Positions 1 to 13,276 of a stretch of DNA of 64,000 nucleotides are shown here, one piece after another. Below the pieces are notes generated by a model. That model was not told the origin of the DNA. It did no database searches and worked only from the letters and a program-made list of their open reading frames with translations. This stretch comes from Imbricaverruca yamaguchii (taxonomy: Eukaryota; Arthropoda; Thecostraca; Neoverrucidae). Each line of letters starts with the position of its first letter. Position 1 is the stretch's first letter. The position numbers were made by a program, and so were the translations under genes. The stretch lies in contig JAOTOL010001317.1 in NCBI GenBank assembly GCA_034440575.1, positions 62,001 to 126,000 of the forward strand. The letters run 5' to 3'.

Positions 1-415
1 ATGCTGTTTAGTCACGAGCCCTCGCCTGAGATGCGATACGCCGTGCTTCCTGTGCGACGATAGCCGAGCGTTGCATTTCCAACACCACCGACACGAGCCG
101 CGATGACACGTGATCGCCGGGCAACAGCCGTCCGAGCACCACCACCTGTCGGCCCGATCCGCCAGCCACCCGCCCATCACAGAACCTGATCACGCAACAC
201 CCACATCGGACGAGCGTCCCGCCACGAGCCGCGCCGTTAGCGCCGTTTCATCCGGCCGGCCTGTCCGCTCGTATTTCCACGAAACGACGACTGATTGCGC
301 GGCGCCGGGCAGCGGCCGGCCGGCACCGCGCCTCCATCGCCCCTCCCCCGCCCCTCCCCCGCCCGCACTGTCGGCACGGCCACCGAACACGGCGGCGGCC
401 CGCGCGGCTGATGCG
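1..415. other. GC-rich single-copy sequence, no feature seen
   Basis: This is CpG-rich, non-repetitive sequence leading into the 65 bp array. Open frames that begin here continue into the array and owe their length to it. I see no start context, splice signal or protein motif that supports a gene. Confidence 0.5.
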
Positions 416-1000
416 ATGCGACAGCGTCGCCGTCAGCCATGTCCAGCCGCCTCGACAGACGGAAGGCGGCGGTGTGTGCGCTGCGACAGCGTCGCCGCCA
501 GCCATGTCCAGCCGCCTCGGCAGACGGGAGGCGGCGGTGTGTGCGCTGCGACAGCGTCGCCGTCAGCCATGTCCAGCCGCCTCGGCAGACGGGAGGCGAT
601 GGTGTGTGCGCTGCGACAACGTCGCCGTCAGCCATGTCCAGCCGCCTCGGCAGACGGGAGGCGGCGGTGTGTGCGCTGCGACAGCGTCGCCGCCAGCCAT
701 GTCCAGCCGCCTCGGCAGACGGGAGGCGATGGTGTGTGCGCTGCGACAGCGTCGCCGCCAGCCATGTCCAGCCGCCTCTGCAGACGGAAGGCGGTGGTGC
801 GTGAGCTGCGACAGCGTCGCCGCCAGCCATGTCCAGCCGCCTCGGCAGACGGAAGGCGGCGGTGTGTGCGCTGCGACAGCGTCGCCGTCAGCCATGTCCA
901 GCCGCCTCGGCAGACGGAAGGCGGCGGTGTGTGCGCTGCGACAACGTCGCCGCCAGCCATGTCCAGCCGCCTCGGCAGACGGAAGGCGGCGGTGTGTGAG
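416..1000. repeat. 65 bp minisatellite, 9 copies
   Basis: The core CTGCGACAGCGTCGCC (ATGCGACAGC in the first copy) recurs at 416, 481, 546, 611, 676, 741, 806, 871 and 936, exactly 65 bp apart. Copies differ by single substitutions such as CGTCAG/CGCCAG and GGAGGCGGC/GGAGGCGAT. The unit contains no stop codon in any of the six frames, and 65 is not a multiple of three. All six frames therefore stay open across the array, and the overlapping frames of 100-330 codons here are by-products rather than genes. Confidence 0.95.
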
Positions 1001-2790
1001 CGTCGCACGCCGCCCTCGTGCTGCTTGTCATTTCAGATTGCGCTGCGGTGCGGAAAGGCTAGCATATATATCCGCACCCAGCATCTGCCCCTCATTTAGT
1101 GCAATTTCAGCAGCCTTTATAACGTAATCCTCGAACATAGAAGCACTGCTGTATATTAAGTGTATTTTGTTGTGCGCGCACAAGACCAATGGCATGTGAG
1201 AAACTATTTCGATAGCTGCCTGAGCACTAACAATAATTTCTTCGTTAACTACCATGTTGAAGAATGAACTCAGAACCTGCAAAGCCTCCCATTAATCAAA
1301 TCAAACAAACAAAAAGAGCGCACGAGCCTTAGGAACCTCCCGTATAACCTAGGTATAACCTCCCGGACATACCAAAACGCCCTAGGAATGTTAATGGAAC
1401 CAGACCGAACTTAAGGGCTGAGATATATTTATCTGCTTGAACGCCGAAAACCACAGCAATAAAGCGGCACTCATGCGGCAGGGGACTGTTTACACGGACT
1501 TTATACCTATTTCTAACGAGTAACAAATGATGAACTGATGAATCATTTTGTGAACGTTTTGCTAAGGCTAGGCATAGCTGTTCTTAGCTACACATTCTCA
1601 TGGAAATAATGGACATACAGATTTAAACTAGTCTGATGTATGGTGTTTTAGTCGTGATATACCCTTGGTTGTCCATGTGAACCGCGCCTCCATAATAGTA
1701 CCCCTTTAAACTTTGACCGTGAGTGAAGAAAAAACTGTCAAACCGCTAGAATACGACCCAATAAGGTACTGCTGGTGGACGCCTACGCCCAACCGACCGA
1801 GGGTCTACCCTAAAACATTGAACATGCCATGCACCGTGGCGGAGCCAAGGTGGCGCCCCCTCAACCTCAACCTCAACAACAAAAAATACACCAGATGAAA
1901 CCAAATATTTCGTATTTTCACCATGCAAAAACGGGAATTTTCTGCGCACTTCTCTCTCCCAAAGATAATTTTTTCACCACACTTTATTTTTCGTTGGGCA
2001 CTCCTTCAGAAAATAATGGTTTCGCAACTGGCCATTCCAGTTATTTTTTTGCTCCTAGGAGTAGAGTTAGTGTAGCCGTAAAATAAATTCACGATAAAGA
2101 AGCTCGATGAGACGCGTTGTCAACGTGAGGTCGTAGATAAGAATAAGGAGTCACGTGTTTATTAGCATTGGATACTTCATCCGGCGGTAATTTCGAGCAG
2201 CCTTTGTAACGGGCAGTTATTCAGCCGAAAACAAAGGTATTTCTACAGCTGCTGCTGTCAGTTACAACGGACGTGATTACCCGCGCATTATCCGCCCAGG
2301 CTGGGAGCAGGAGACAGTGAGGGAAAAACAGCGAGCTCGGCGGCTGCAGCTTCGACACCCAGCTCGCCATTGGTCCTCTCACGACAGCAAACCGCTCGAC
2401 CTCGATTTGGCAGAAGCCCGAGTATCGCACGGGCCCGATTTATTTGACGCCAACGGCAGCCGACAACAAAGCGGATGGCAGTGCCCTGTTGCCGATGCTT
2501 CTTGCTCCACTTGGCGAGTACTCGTGTAACATTGACACGATCCGTTCAAGGTCGAGTGGTCAGCCATTGAGAGGCTACCAGAGCCGCTTCGAAAGGCAAT
2601 GAGGCGGCAGCAGTTCAGTGACGGGATAGCCGCGCATCGAATGGTGAAGCTAGTGGTTGGTATCTGTCGCATCCTGATGGTCATCCAGTCGGCGGTTTGT
2701 TGACAATAAAGCGGTGAACACACTTGCATTTGCAGCTGTGCCGTGCGGAACGAAATGTAACAAATGGTGCCAGCTACAACCGTCCGCACG
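1001..2790. other. Mixed-composition single-copy sequence
   Basis: There is no tandem structure here. A minus-strand frame at 1028-1282 (84 codons, ATG to TGA) has a fairly protein-like composition with charged and hydrophobic residues mixed, but I recognise no family and the length is within chance. A second minus-strand frame at 1329-1526 is likewise unidentified. Around 1830-1870 a stretch GGCGGAGCCAAGG followed by a CAACCT run resembles the edges of short non-autonomous elements, but I see no terminal inverted repeats. Confidence 0.4.
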
Positions 2791-2880
2791 ACTCTGAACG
2801 TCTCCGAACGTCTCCGCACGTCTCCGAACGTCTCCGAACGTCTCCGAACGTCTCCGCACGTCTCCGAGCGTCTCCGCACG
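2791..2880. repeat. 10 bp tandem repeat, 9 copies
   Basis: The decamer TCTCCGAACG and its variant TCTCCGCACG are repeated head to tail. The 10 bp period is close to one DNA helical turn, so every copy faces the same side of the helix. In translation it gives a 10-residue Arg/Ser/Glu/Thr/Phe pattern on the minus strand, which I take to be incidental. Confidence 0.9.
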
Positions 2881-3370
2881 TTGAAGCTCTCACAGGGAAA
2901 GTCACGGTGACCGAAAAATTGACACAGCTCCATGTATGTACAACCTACATGTCTCAGCGATACATACGCGTCAGTAGCTCGATGTCCATAAACGACAAAT
3001 ATTGACATCGTTGTTTGTTATTTATCTACATGCCTTGCGCAGGCTTGCCGACCATATGTTGCAACAAAAAGGACGAAACAAGAGTACCACAGAAAAGAAG
3101 CAAAAGGTTCCTTCCTCAGCTACCGTTTGCTTCACTTGTGATGCCAATGGAATGTTCCCCGTTTCAGCTTCAAATCACGGACTATTAATGTTTTCAGAAT
3201 CAGTCCAAATTACAACTATGGCTACCAATGCATTACAGCGCATCAAGTTCAACAACGAAAACAAACTGCCAAGCAGTAGTCACAGCACCATGATTATGCC
3301 AGAATATGTTGGAATTTTTCGACTTCATCCGCACGGTGATGAACGAATACATCCGCGTCTGCATGGAGAG
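2881..3370. other. Single-copy sequence between two arrays
   Basis: A plus-strand open frame starts at 3002 and runs through this segment into the next array. The pre-array part (about 115 codons) has ordinary amino-acid composition but matches no family I know. The frame is prolonged by the repeat. Confidence 0.35.
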
Positions 3371-3732
3371 GGACGGACGTCTGCACAGAGAAGGACGGAC
3401 GTCTGCACAGAGAGGGACGGACGTCTGCACAGAGAGAGACGGACGTCTGCACAGAGAGGGACGGATGTCTGCACAGAGAGGGACGGACGTCTGCACAGAG
3501 AGAGACGGACGTCTGCACAGAGAGGGACGGACGTCTGCACAGAGAGGGACGGACGTCTGCACAGAGAGGGACGGACGTCTGCACAGAGAGGGACGGACGT
3601 CTGCACAGAGAGGGACGGACGTCTGCACAGAGAGGGACGGACGTCTGCACAGAGACGGACGGACGTCTGCACAGAGAGGGACGGACGTCTGCACAGAGAG
3701 GGACGGACGTCTGCACGGAGACGGACGGACAG
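3371..3732. repeat. 22 bp minisatellite, 16 copies
   Basis: The core GACGGACGTCTGCACAGAG repeats every 22 bp. I count 16 copies of GTCTGCAC. A diverged copy (CGCGTCTGCATGGAGAG) precedes the array at about 3354. Five of six frames are open across it, and the frames of 143-261 codons on both strands are by-products. Confidence 0.95.
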
Positions 3733-5034
3733 GGTACAATGCATAGGGCACAACAATTGTTTTCAAAATAATTGTGTTCATGGCTAATCAAACGGGCCAA
3801 AAGCAAGTGCTTTAGGATCGCTTGACTGGGGAATCTTCATCCTGCTGATTTATTGCATGTTTGTTGCATAAGCAGCTCACAAGTTAACAGGGCGGGATTC
3901 GATGGCAGCGCATTTTTGCTTCGTGATGGTATGTGTCGTGACATGTTTTTTTGATGGTGTGGATATGGTTCGTAATTTATTGCATGTTGTGTTGGCTCAT
4001 TTATGGGTATGCACGAAATTTGCCCGCTAACGTTTGTGTATGCACAATCCTCATTCAAGTTCAAAACAACCTGTTCGGCAGTGCAATGCGCATTTGGAAG
4101 TGATGCACTGCGGGGAACGCCGGAGGGTGACTGAAAGCTGCGTCCCTTCCACAGGCCTACACAGCCTTTTCCCACCAATCCCCTTCATTTCTACCTTCCC
4201 CAGGCATTTCCTCATCAGTGGGCTCGGCCTGACAATTATCGGTACATCTGGCCGGTGTTACCGCCTGCGGAAGGTCCTTGTTACCGCCTGCGCGTGTCCA
4301 TCATGGCACATGGGACCGGCGACGGCAGCCGCGGCTTCAGTGGCCAGCTTCAAGCTGTGATTTGTGCTCTGCGTGTGGCAAGACCAGACGGGAAACTGAA
4401 GAAGAAGAAAAATAAGTTCAAAGAAAAGGGCTCGAGTACGATTTTTGTCATCATGGGAAAATTACCATAGGCAAACGAGACATCATCATCCACTAAGGAG
4501 TAAATGGGCACAGCACACTCGCTATAAACGTCGTCACCAGGACTATTTCCCGCTCAGATATGGACAGATGCTTCACGCAGGGTGGCTCTACGTTTCCGCA
4601 CTACGTCCACCAGCTATGTGTATCTGTGGACTGGGAAGTTCACCTCCGGTGCTTTAGACTAGCGGATGGGTAGCTGTGAGCGTGCCTCGATAAGCCCAGT
4701 TCTGATGGGTTTCACAGCCCCGACTCTCGCCGTCCTGTGAGAGCGACTTGACACGCGCAGCTCCGATGGTCTGCACGACCCTGGCTCTCACCATCTTATG
4801 AGAGCGTGCCTCCACACCTCCGTCACCCAGCCCGCCGAGCACGATATTTCCTGGCTGAGCCATGCACAGGTGTCCTGCCACGCTTTTCTGTGCTACGACA
4901 AGGCCTTCACCGTTGAAGCACTGCCGCTGCTGCTGCAGCTGTCCGGACAGGTGTGTCGGCGTCGCCAACACAACCTCCCGCTGCCTGATGCTTGATGTGA
5001 GCGGAACGTGCACGCTCACCGCGGCTGTCGCCTG
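3733..5034. other. Single-copy sequence, no feature seen
   Basis: Non-repetitive sequence of changing GC content that becomes CpG-richer towards the next array. Only short frames under about 110 codons occur, none with recognisable motifs. Confidence 0.45.
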
Positions 5035-5250
5035 GCGCACGGCCGTTGACTGTCGCACGGCTGTCGGCTGGCGCACGGCCGTCGGCTGGGGCACGGCTGT
5101 CGGCTGGCGCACGGCTGTCGGCTGACGCACGGCTGTCGCCTGGCGCACGGCTGTCGGCTGTCGCACGGCTGTCGGCTGGCGCACGGCTGTCGGCTGTCGC
5201 ACGGCCGTCGACTGTCGCACGGCCGTCGGCTGGCGCACGACCGTCGGCCC
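5035..5250. repeat. 18 bp minisatellite, 12 copies
   Basis: The 18 bp unit GCGCACGGCTGTCGGCTG varies at the third position (GCGC/TCGC/ACGC/GGGC) and at GCTG/GCCG. I count 12 CACGG/CACGA cores. Eighteen is a multiple of three, so each frame gives a fixed six-residue repeat. Nothing in the flanks suggests translation. Confidence 0.93.
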
Positions 5251-6495
5251 GACGGTGCACGGACGCAAGACAGGTCAGCAGACAGCTGAGGCGGCTTGCA
5301 GGCGGTCCTCAGTAACCACTCACCACCGACCCCACTGACCGCGGCCTGGCCGCACTGACGCAGCAGCTGCACACAGCCGTCAGCAGATCAGGTGACACAC
5401 CTGGGGAGCTGTCACACCGGACAGTGACAGACTGACACACTGGCATACTGCACCACGGGCAACTGCGACACCGGCCGCGCCAGGTTATTGCCCGGCGGAC
5501 CGTAAAACGTGGCCGCTCCAGCCGTCCCCCATCCAGGTGACACAGTAAGGTGCGAAAGAACAGCTCCGCATGGTGCAGGAAGCACACAACTCGACTCGGA
5601 GGCGGGCCTGCTACACGAGCTGCTCGAACCTCGCCAGCCAGCCGCCTCCCCACCGGACCACCCGACTCGTCCCATCAGCGCCCGCAAACAACACCCTCCC
5701 AACGTCCGCCCCACTGTCATTGGCAAGTCAATCAGCCTCTGTACCACGGCGGCTCACGTGCTCGACATGCGCGTCACCAGGGCGCATGTTCACCAGCACG
5801 CCCCGGCGGCGTGCCATGGTGCTGTTGCTGGAGCTGCGCACCGACACACTGCCCCGTCTAGCCATATCATCACGTCCATCACAAAATACCGCGCAGCAGT
5901 CTGCAGCACGCCAACCGACGTCACGAGCGCCTTCCCGCCGGCTGCGGCCGCCGTCAGTTTACACACGCCCTGTTTGTGATCACCAAGCCATCCACAACAG
6001 CTGCGGAGAAGGTGGCGAGCAACCCTGAACAGCTTCACGACATTCCTTGCTGCTGACAAACTTTGGTGTGTCTCCGACTGTGTGGAATTTGTTTATGAGT
6101 GCATTAGTAAAGTATGGGATAATTTATTTCCCTCCAGATAAAATTTTGAGACCGATAAATCAGTATAAATTATACCTACACTGTGATATATAAAAAGCAT
6201 GTCGAAGAAATATACTCATTCAAAATCACATGTAAGTGAAAATGGTAATAGGACAGTTCAGTGCTTTGCTTTCAAACCACTACATTTTAAACACAATATC
6301 AGCTCTTGCCATTCTTGAGAGATATGTCAAATGGAATATGTCCATCAGGCCATCGAGTTTCCAGCCTCATGATGCTGCTTATCTCAATACCTTCAACATT
6401 GGAAGTTGATGAGCGTTACATACGATTTTGTTTGTCAAACATACAAATAATTGCATGTCTGGAAGCTATGCTATTTTGCGTACAAAGATAACCCA

Positions 6496-6497
<2 letters not shown>
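5251..6497. other. GC-rich then AT-rich single-copy sequence
   Basis: From 5251 to about 6060 the sequence is CpG-rich with frames up to 156 codons on both strands that overlap each other, a sign of low stop density rather than coding. After 6060 it turns AT-rich with no frame of note. Confidence 0.4.
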
Positions 6498-6564
<67 letters not shown>

Positions 6565-6566
6565 CC
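6498..6566. repeat. TA dinucleotide microsatellite
   Basis: An uninterrupted TA run of about 61 bp ends in the short degenerate tail CATATACC. Confidence 0.97.
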
Positions 6567-8273
<1,707 letters not shown>

Positions 8274-8529
8274 TATCAATACATGCGAGCCCTGCATTCA
8301 AGTTCTAACTATCCGGCAAGAACCAGAAATACAACCGACGAACAACCAGCCATCGAATTTGATCACGGAAAGCAAAGGAAGCCTGTCTAAGGAAGGCAGA
8401 AATATTATCAGCTTGTGTAAAATACAGCGTGTCGTCTCCATGAACTCAATTGTGTCTTACTGTTGTGAGTTGCGATACATCCTCTGGTGCCGTTCCAGGG
8501 GCGCCATACGACCATCAGACAGGTGAGCA

Positions 8530-9720
8530 CTTTATAGACCTCTCATCCTTACTACTGTCTTCACCCGAGACCCTCTCCATACCATGGGACGCCCTGACAA
8601 GCCGTCAGGAAGCCCTGTCGAATCCCCAAGCGTATCCCCTGCCTTCAGGCAGACCTCTCTGACAGTATGTGCCCTCATCACCTCGATTGGTCCTCTCTTT
8701 ATTTTAGGGACCTTTCCGAGTCCCAGCAGCATTTCTGGCTCTGAAGTATATTTTTGTCCCGCGGCAGACCCCCGACATCCCTCACAGGCATCGCCTGTTC
8801 TCACGGACTCTCTTAGTTCCCAAGGTGTTTCCATCTTTCAGGTGCCAATTCTAAGCAGCATGCACATCTCAATTCAATCCTCTCTGGCTCTCAAGGGTCC
8901 TATTCATCTGTCAGGGGCCCTTTCCAGCTTTTGCAGGCCTTTCGAGGTCCTTGACAACCCTGACTAGCTTTCGAGGGAATCCATCTTCGAAACATGTCTT
9001 GTAACTTCTCACAATCATCGCCAGTTCTTTGGACTCACTTTAGCTACGAAGGTACCACATTTATCCCTTGGAGTTCCTCTAAAGCCGTAGAAGCACCATA
9101 GTCCATGAGACCTCTCTAGGTCTTATGGACCTTCTTCAACCCTCAGAGGTCCTTCTCAGTCCTCGACAGCCTTGCTGGCTATTAAGGGTATTCCAAGTCT
9201 GAGACTGGTCCTCAGTATTCCTCACAGCCATCACTCGTCCTTAGGAACTCACGTCAGCTCTCAGGAGGCCATGTTCTTCACCTAAGGACTCCTTCCAAAC
9301 TTCTTGGGCATCCCAGTTCAGTCCTCTCCAGCGATCAGTGCCACTTTTCACTCCTCAGAAGCACACTCCAGTTGTTATGTGCCCTTTCCAGTCCTCGATA
9401 GTCTCGTTAGCGCCAAGGACTTTCTAGCTCTGAGGCGGGCCCTCGGCATTCGTTACAACCATCGTCAGCCTTAGAACTCACCTTAGCTCTAATGGAGCTC
9501 TGTTTTTGCCCAATGGCCCTCACGAGCTCCTGGAAGTCATTCCCAGTTATCGACGGCTCATTTGGTTTCAAGTAAATTTTGGCTCTCAAGCTGGCCCTCA
9601 GCGTCCATCACAGCAATCGCCAGCCCCAGAGACGGCTTCTAGCTCTCACGGTGCCCGGCTCATCCCTCAGGGACCCCTCCCATCGCCAGGAGCATACCAG
9701 CCCAGTCCTCCGGTAAGGGC
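8530..9720. repeat. Decayed tandem repeat, unit ~155-230 bp, about 5 copies
   Basis: A conserved block recurs in diverged form: CTCACAGGCATCGCC near 8781, CTCACAATCATCGCC near 9009, CTCACAGCCATCACT near 9221, GTTACAACCATCGTC near 9452 and ATCACAGCAATCGCC near 9607. Each is followed by an ACTCAC-like and then a TAGCTCT-like block. A second shared block upstream reads CAGTCCTCGACAG (about 9158), CAGTCCTCGATAG (about 9391) and CAGTTATCGACGG (about 9545). Spacings are about 228, 212, 231 and 155 bp. Divergence is high, so this is an old array compared with the near-identical minisatellites around it. Confidence 0.75.
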
Positions 9721-10330
9721 GTCACCATCGTTAATTTCCAGGTGTGGGACCCAACCCCACGCATTGAAGACGGGCACCAAATATGGTGGCCATTGACGAA
9801 GTATCTACATGGCATGGTACCGAACAGTTCTTTCGAAACACAGACAAATAGCGCATGCCATGCATATAAAACGAAAGCCAGCATAATCGCATGTTCGTTA
9901 GTTATCCGGTATCAATGGCACATGGACTGCACTGGTCATAGAGAATCATCATCACACCCATCATACCGATCGTCACACCAGCATACCCATCATCATAGAG
10001 CACCACTATTACACCCATCATACACATCATCATGGAGCACCACCATCACACCCATCTGAAAGATTAAATGGACTCATCAATAAGTTGTGACACCTAAACA
10101 GGCGACACAGGTTGACCTGCAGCGTCGCGAGACCTCGCGGGACGGGTTCCATTTGTCATGGTGTTGGGCGGTGGCGACAAGCAGCCACGACTTCCACGCC
10201 AGGTGTTTGCCCTTCCGTCCGTCCGTCCTGCACACCTGTCCAGCTCGCTGCCGTCTGAATCCACGCACGCGAGCATGCAGCTGTCGGTATGCACATCGCC
10301 TGAGCGCCACCATTTCCGACTGCTGCCGTC
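9721..10330. other. Single-copy sequence with a short CAT-rich stretch
   Basis: At about 9945-10060 ACACCCATCAT and CATCATCA words recur irregularly, forming a cryptically simple stretch. The remainder is single-copy and turns GC-rich before the next array. Confidence 0.5.
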
Positions 10331-11033
10331 GACTGCTCTGGGAGATGGCCCCGCATCGGCGGAGCTCACCTGAGCAGCGCGAGTGGCCGACTGCTCTGGG
10401 AGATGGCCCCGCACCGGCGGAGCTCACCTGAGCAGCGCGAGTGGCCGACTGCTCTGGGAGATGGCCCCGCACCGGCGGAGCTCACCTGAGCAGCGCGAGT
10501 GGCCGACTGCTCTGGGAGATGGCCCCGCACCGGCGGAGCTCACCTGAGCAGTGCGAGTGGCCGACTGCTCTGGGAGATGGCCCCGCACCGGCGGAGCTCA
10601 CCTGAGCAGTGCGAGTGGCCGACTGCTCTGGGAGATGGCCCCGCACCGGCGGAGCTCACCTAAGCAGTGCGAGTGGCCGACTGCTCTGGGAGATGGCCCC
10701 GCACCGGCGGAGCTCACCTGAGCAGCGCGAGGGGCCGGCTGCTCTGGGAGATGGCCCCGCACCGGCGGAGCTCACCTGAGCAGCGCGAGGGGCCGGCTGC
10801 TCTGGGAGATGGCCCCGCACCGGCGGAGCTCACCTGAGCAGCGCGAGTGGCCGACTGCTCTGGGAGATGGCCCCGCACCGGCGGAGCTCACCTGAGCAGC
10901 GCGAGTGGCCGGCTGCTCTGGGAGATGGCCCCGCACCGGCGGAGCTCACCTGAGCAGCGCGAGGGGCCGGCTGCTCTGGGAGATGGCCCCGCACCGGCGG
11001 AGCTCACCTGAGCAGCGCGAGGGGCCGGCTGCG
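10331..11033. repeat. 58 bp minisatellite, 12 copies plus a fragment
   Basis: The core GGAGATGGCCCCGCACCGGC recurs with 58 bp spacing. Units start at 10331, 10389, 10447 and so on to 10969, with a partial copy from 11027. Copies fall into three subtypes at the end of the unit (GCGCGAGTGG, GTGCGAGTGG, GCGCGAGGGG) that occur in runs, as expected from local duplication. Each unit carries CACCTGAGC and so a TGA in one frame. Confidence 0.96.
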
Positions 11034-12677
11034 CGGGCGGGCCGGCGCCGACCCCCTGATGGACGGCTGTCGTCGTGTTGTGATACGCCGGCCGCCAGAG
11101 ACAGCCGATCGCCGCTACGTCACTGCCGACGGGCCGGCCGGCCCCGAGCGGGACGCCGCACTGCGCTCTGCGTCAGATGGAATTTGTCTTCTTAGTGCAC
11201 TCGATGTGTCCCATTTGATAACGCACTGCATGGGAATGGTGTCAGTTGTTGGAGAGGCACACCGGGTGTGTGGAGAGGAGACAAGTGCTGAGTGCTGGAG
11301 AGCTTCTAGATTGACTCTGGTGTTCCACATCGATCGACCGCTATCTCGATCCGCCCGCGATATTGACGCACACTTGAATTGGCCTAGATGTTACCTACTT
11401 GGGGATCTATTTCGAGGAATTACCCTCATGGTGCACTGGTGACTCAGTGTCTTAAATTGTACACACATGTGATAATATCGTTGTGGTAAAGCTGAGGTAA
11501 CTGGTAGTTACTAGTGGGAGGTATCATCAGTTGCAGGCCGGGTTCGGGCCTTGGCCGCCTGTTAACTGTGACGGTGGCCGGCCGGCGGTGACCGCCGGAG
11601 GAAGCTACCCCTTGCAGATGCTGTTCCGCAAGGTAGATGTTCAGGGCTGTGAATGGTACACGTGCTCGGTCGGTTTACGGGCATTGTGTCTGCGACTGTG
11701 GATGCACTCCGAATGCAGCAACCGCCGCGTACGGACTGTCTTTCACAACTACATAAATATCATTACTATGCATAAAGCAGACGACCGCGATGACTATCCG
11801 TACATTCTGTCACGACATTACTACATGGCCAATTCCTGTAACCATGCGGACCTACAGAGCACGACGTTGCACACCGACTGGTTGCTGTGTTGCCAGACAG
11901 TAGATGGTGCTGCAACATGCACCTTGTTTACACCTCTGTCCCACCCACAGGATAACAACAAAACAAGACCAGGTGAAGAGCGCTGTGTTCCGTGGGGATG
12001 ACTGATTATGTAGCGGAACACAACTCCACCCGAGCAGAGCCAAGTGATCACGTACTCGAAGAGTAGGAAGCAGTTATGGGCGCGATAAGTCAAATCAAAA
12101 CAAAGATTTGGTCGAACTAACTGTCCATGAATTTAACACACCCGGATCAGCGCTTGAGGGTTGACAGCTTGAAGAATGAGATAGCGTATGATACGGGCCG
12201 GGAGAAAGGAAAGAGGGCTCGAGTGGCGAGCATATAGGGTGCTGTCGTGACCATTTGAGCCTCCATCCCTTCCCTATCACGATAAGATAGGGAGATTATT
12301 GACATTCCAAAGCCATGTCTTCCACAGCCAATCGCTGTCACAATTGGTTTCGGCCTTAGTTTAGAGGAGTAAAAAACAAGCCCTGAGGTTGATGTTGTAA
12401 TTTCCACAGCGTGGTGGAATTCTTTTCCATACCGTACCAGCCCCAAACATTCTTTTATGTCACTTCAGCATTCTTGAGGAGCTCACAAATCATCATCCTC
12501 TTTTGTCCTTCACAGTCCAAGTTGATTGAGCGCATCGTCGAAATCCCCTCTCCTTGAAATGATCACGGCGTAAGTCGGCTGAAGTTGGCATTGACGGGCC
12601 GTCACTCTGGATCAGCGGCTACGTGAAGGTTCCGCCGGACATGGCGTTATATCAGCTGTCGATTGGCACTGCTTCCT
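11034..12677. other. Single-copy sequence, no feature seen
   Basis: The first 150 bp are GC-rich and the rest is mixed. Frames of up to 156 codons (11531-12001, plus strand) contain no motif I recognise. Confidence 0.4.
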
Positions 12678-13276
12678 GCAGACAGACCCCGGCCAGACAG
12701 ACGGCCGACAGACCCCGGCCACGACAGCAGGGGTGTACGGGTGTGGACTCTGCCTAACCACCCACAGACGGCCGACAGACCCCGGCCACGGCAAGGGGTT
12801 GGGGTGGCAGACCCCGGCCACGACAGCAGGGGTGTACGGGTGTGGACTCTGCCTAACCACCCACAGACGGCAGACACACCCCGGCCACGACAGCAGGGGT
12901 GTGCGGGTGTGGACTCTGCCTAACCACCCTCAGACGGCCGACACACCCCGGCCACGTCAGCAGGGGTGTGCGGGTGTGGACTCTGCCTAACCACCCTCAG
13001 ACGGCCGACAGACCCCGGCCACAACAGCAGGGGTGTACGAGTGTGGACTCTGCCTAACCACCCACAGACGGCTGACACACCCCGGCCACGACAGCAGGGG
13101 TGTGCGGGTGTGGACTCTGCCTAACCACCCTCAGACGGCCGACAGGGACGGTGTGGACTCTGCCTAACCACCCACAGACGGCAGACACACCCCCCCCCAG
13201 GGGGGGTGGGGGTGGATTTCCCCCCCCCCCCCCCCGGCCACGTCAGCAGGGGTGTACGAGTGTGGACTCTGCCTAA
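12678..13276. repeat. 67 bp minisatellite, about 8-9 copies, with rearranged ends
   Basis: GTGTGGACTCTGCCTAA recurs with the GGACTC core at 12745, 12844, 12911, 12978, 13045, 13112, 13155 and 13264. The regular spacing is 67 bp. The 99 bp step contains an extra partial unit, and the 43 bp step a deletion. The last interval is expanded by C and G homopolymer runs. Confidence 0.93.
13189..13240. repeat. C/G homopolymer cluster inside the 67 bp array
   Basis: A run of about nine C is followed by AGGGGGGGTGGGGGTGG and then a run of about sixteen C. The adjacent G and C runs could fold into a hairpin or G-quadruplex/i-motif. Run lengths here are prone to sequencing error. Confidence 0.85.
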
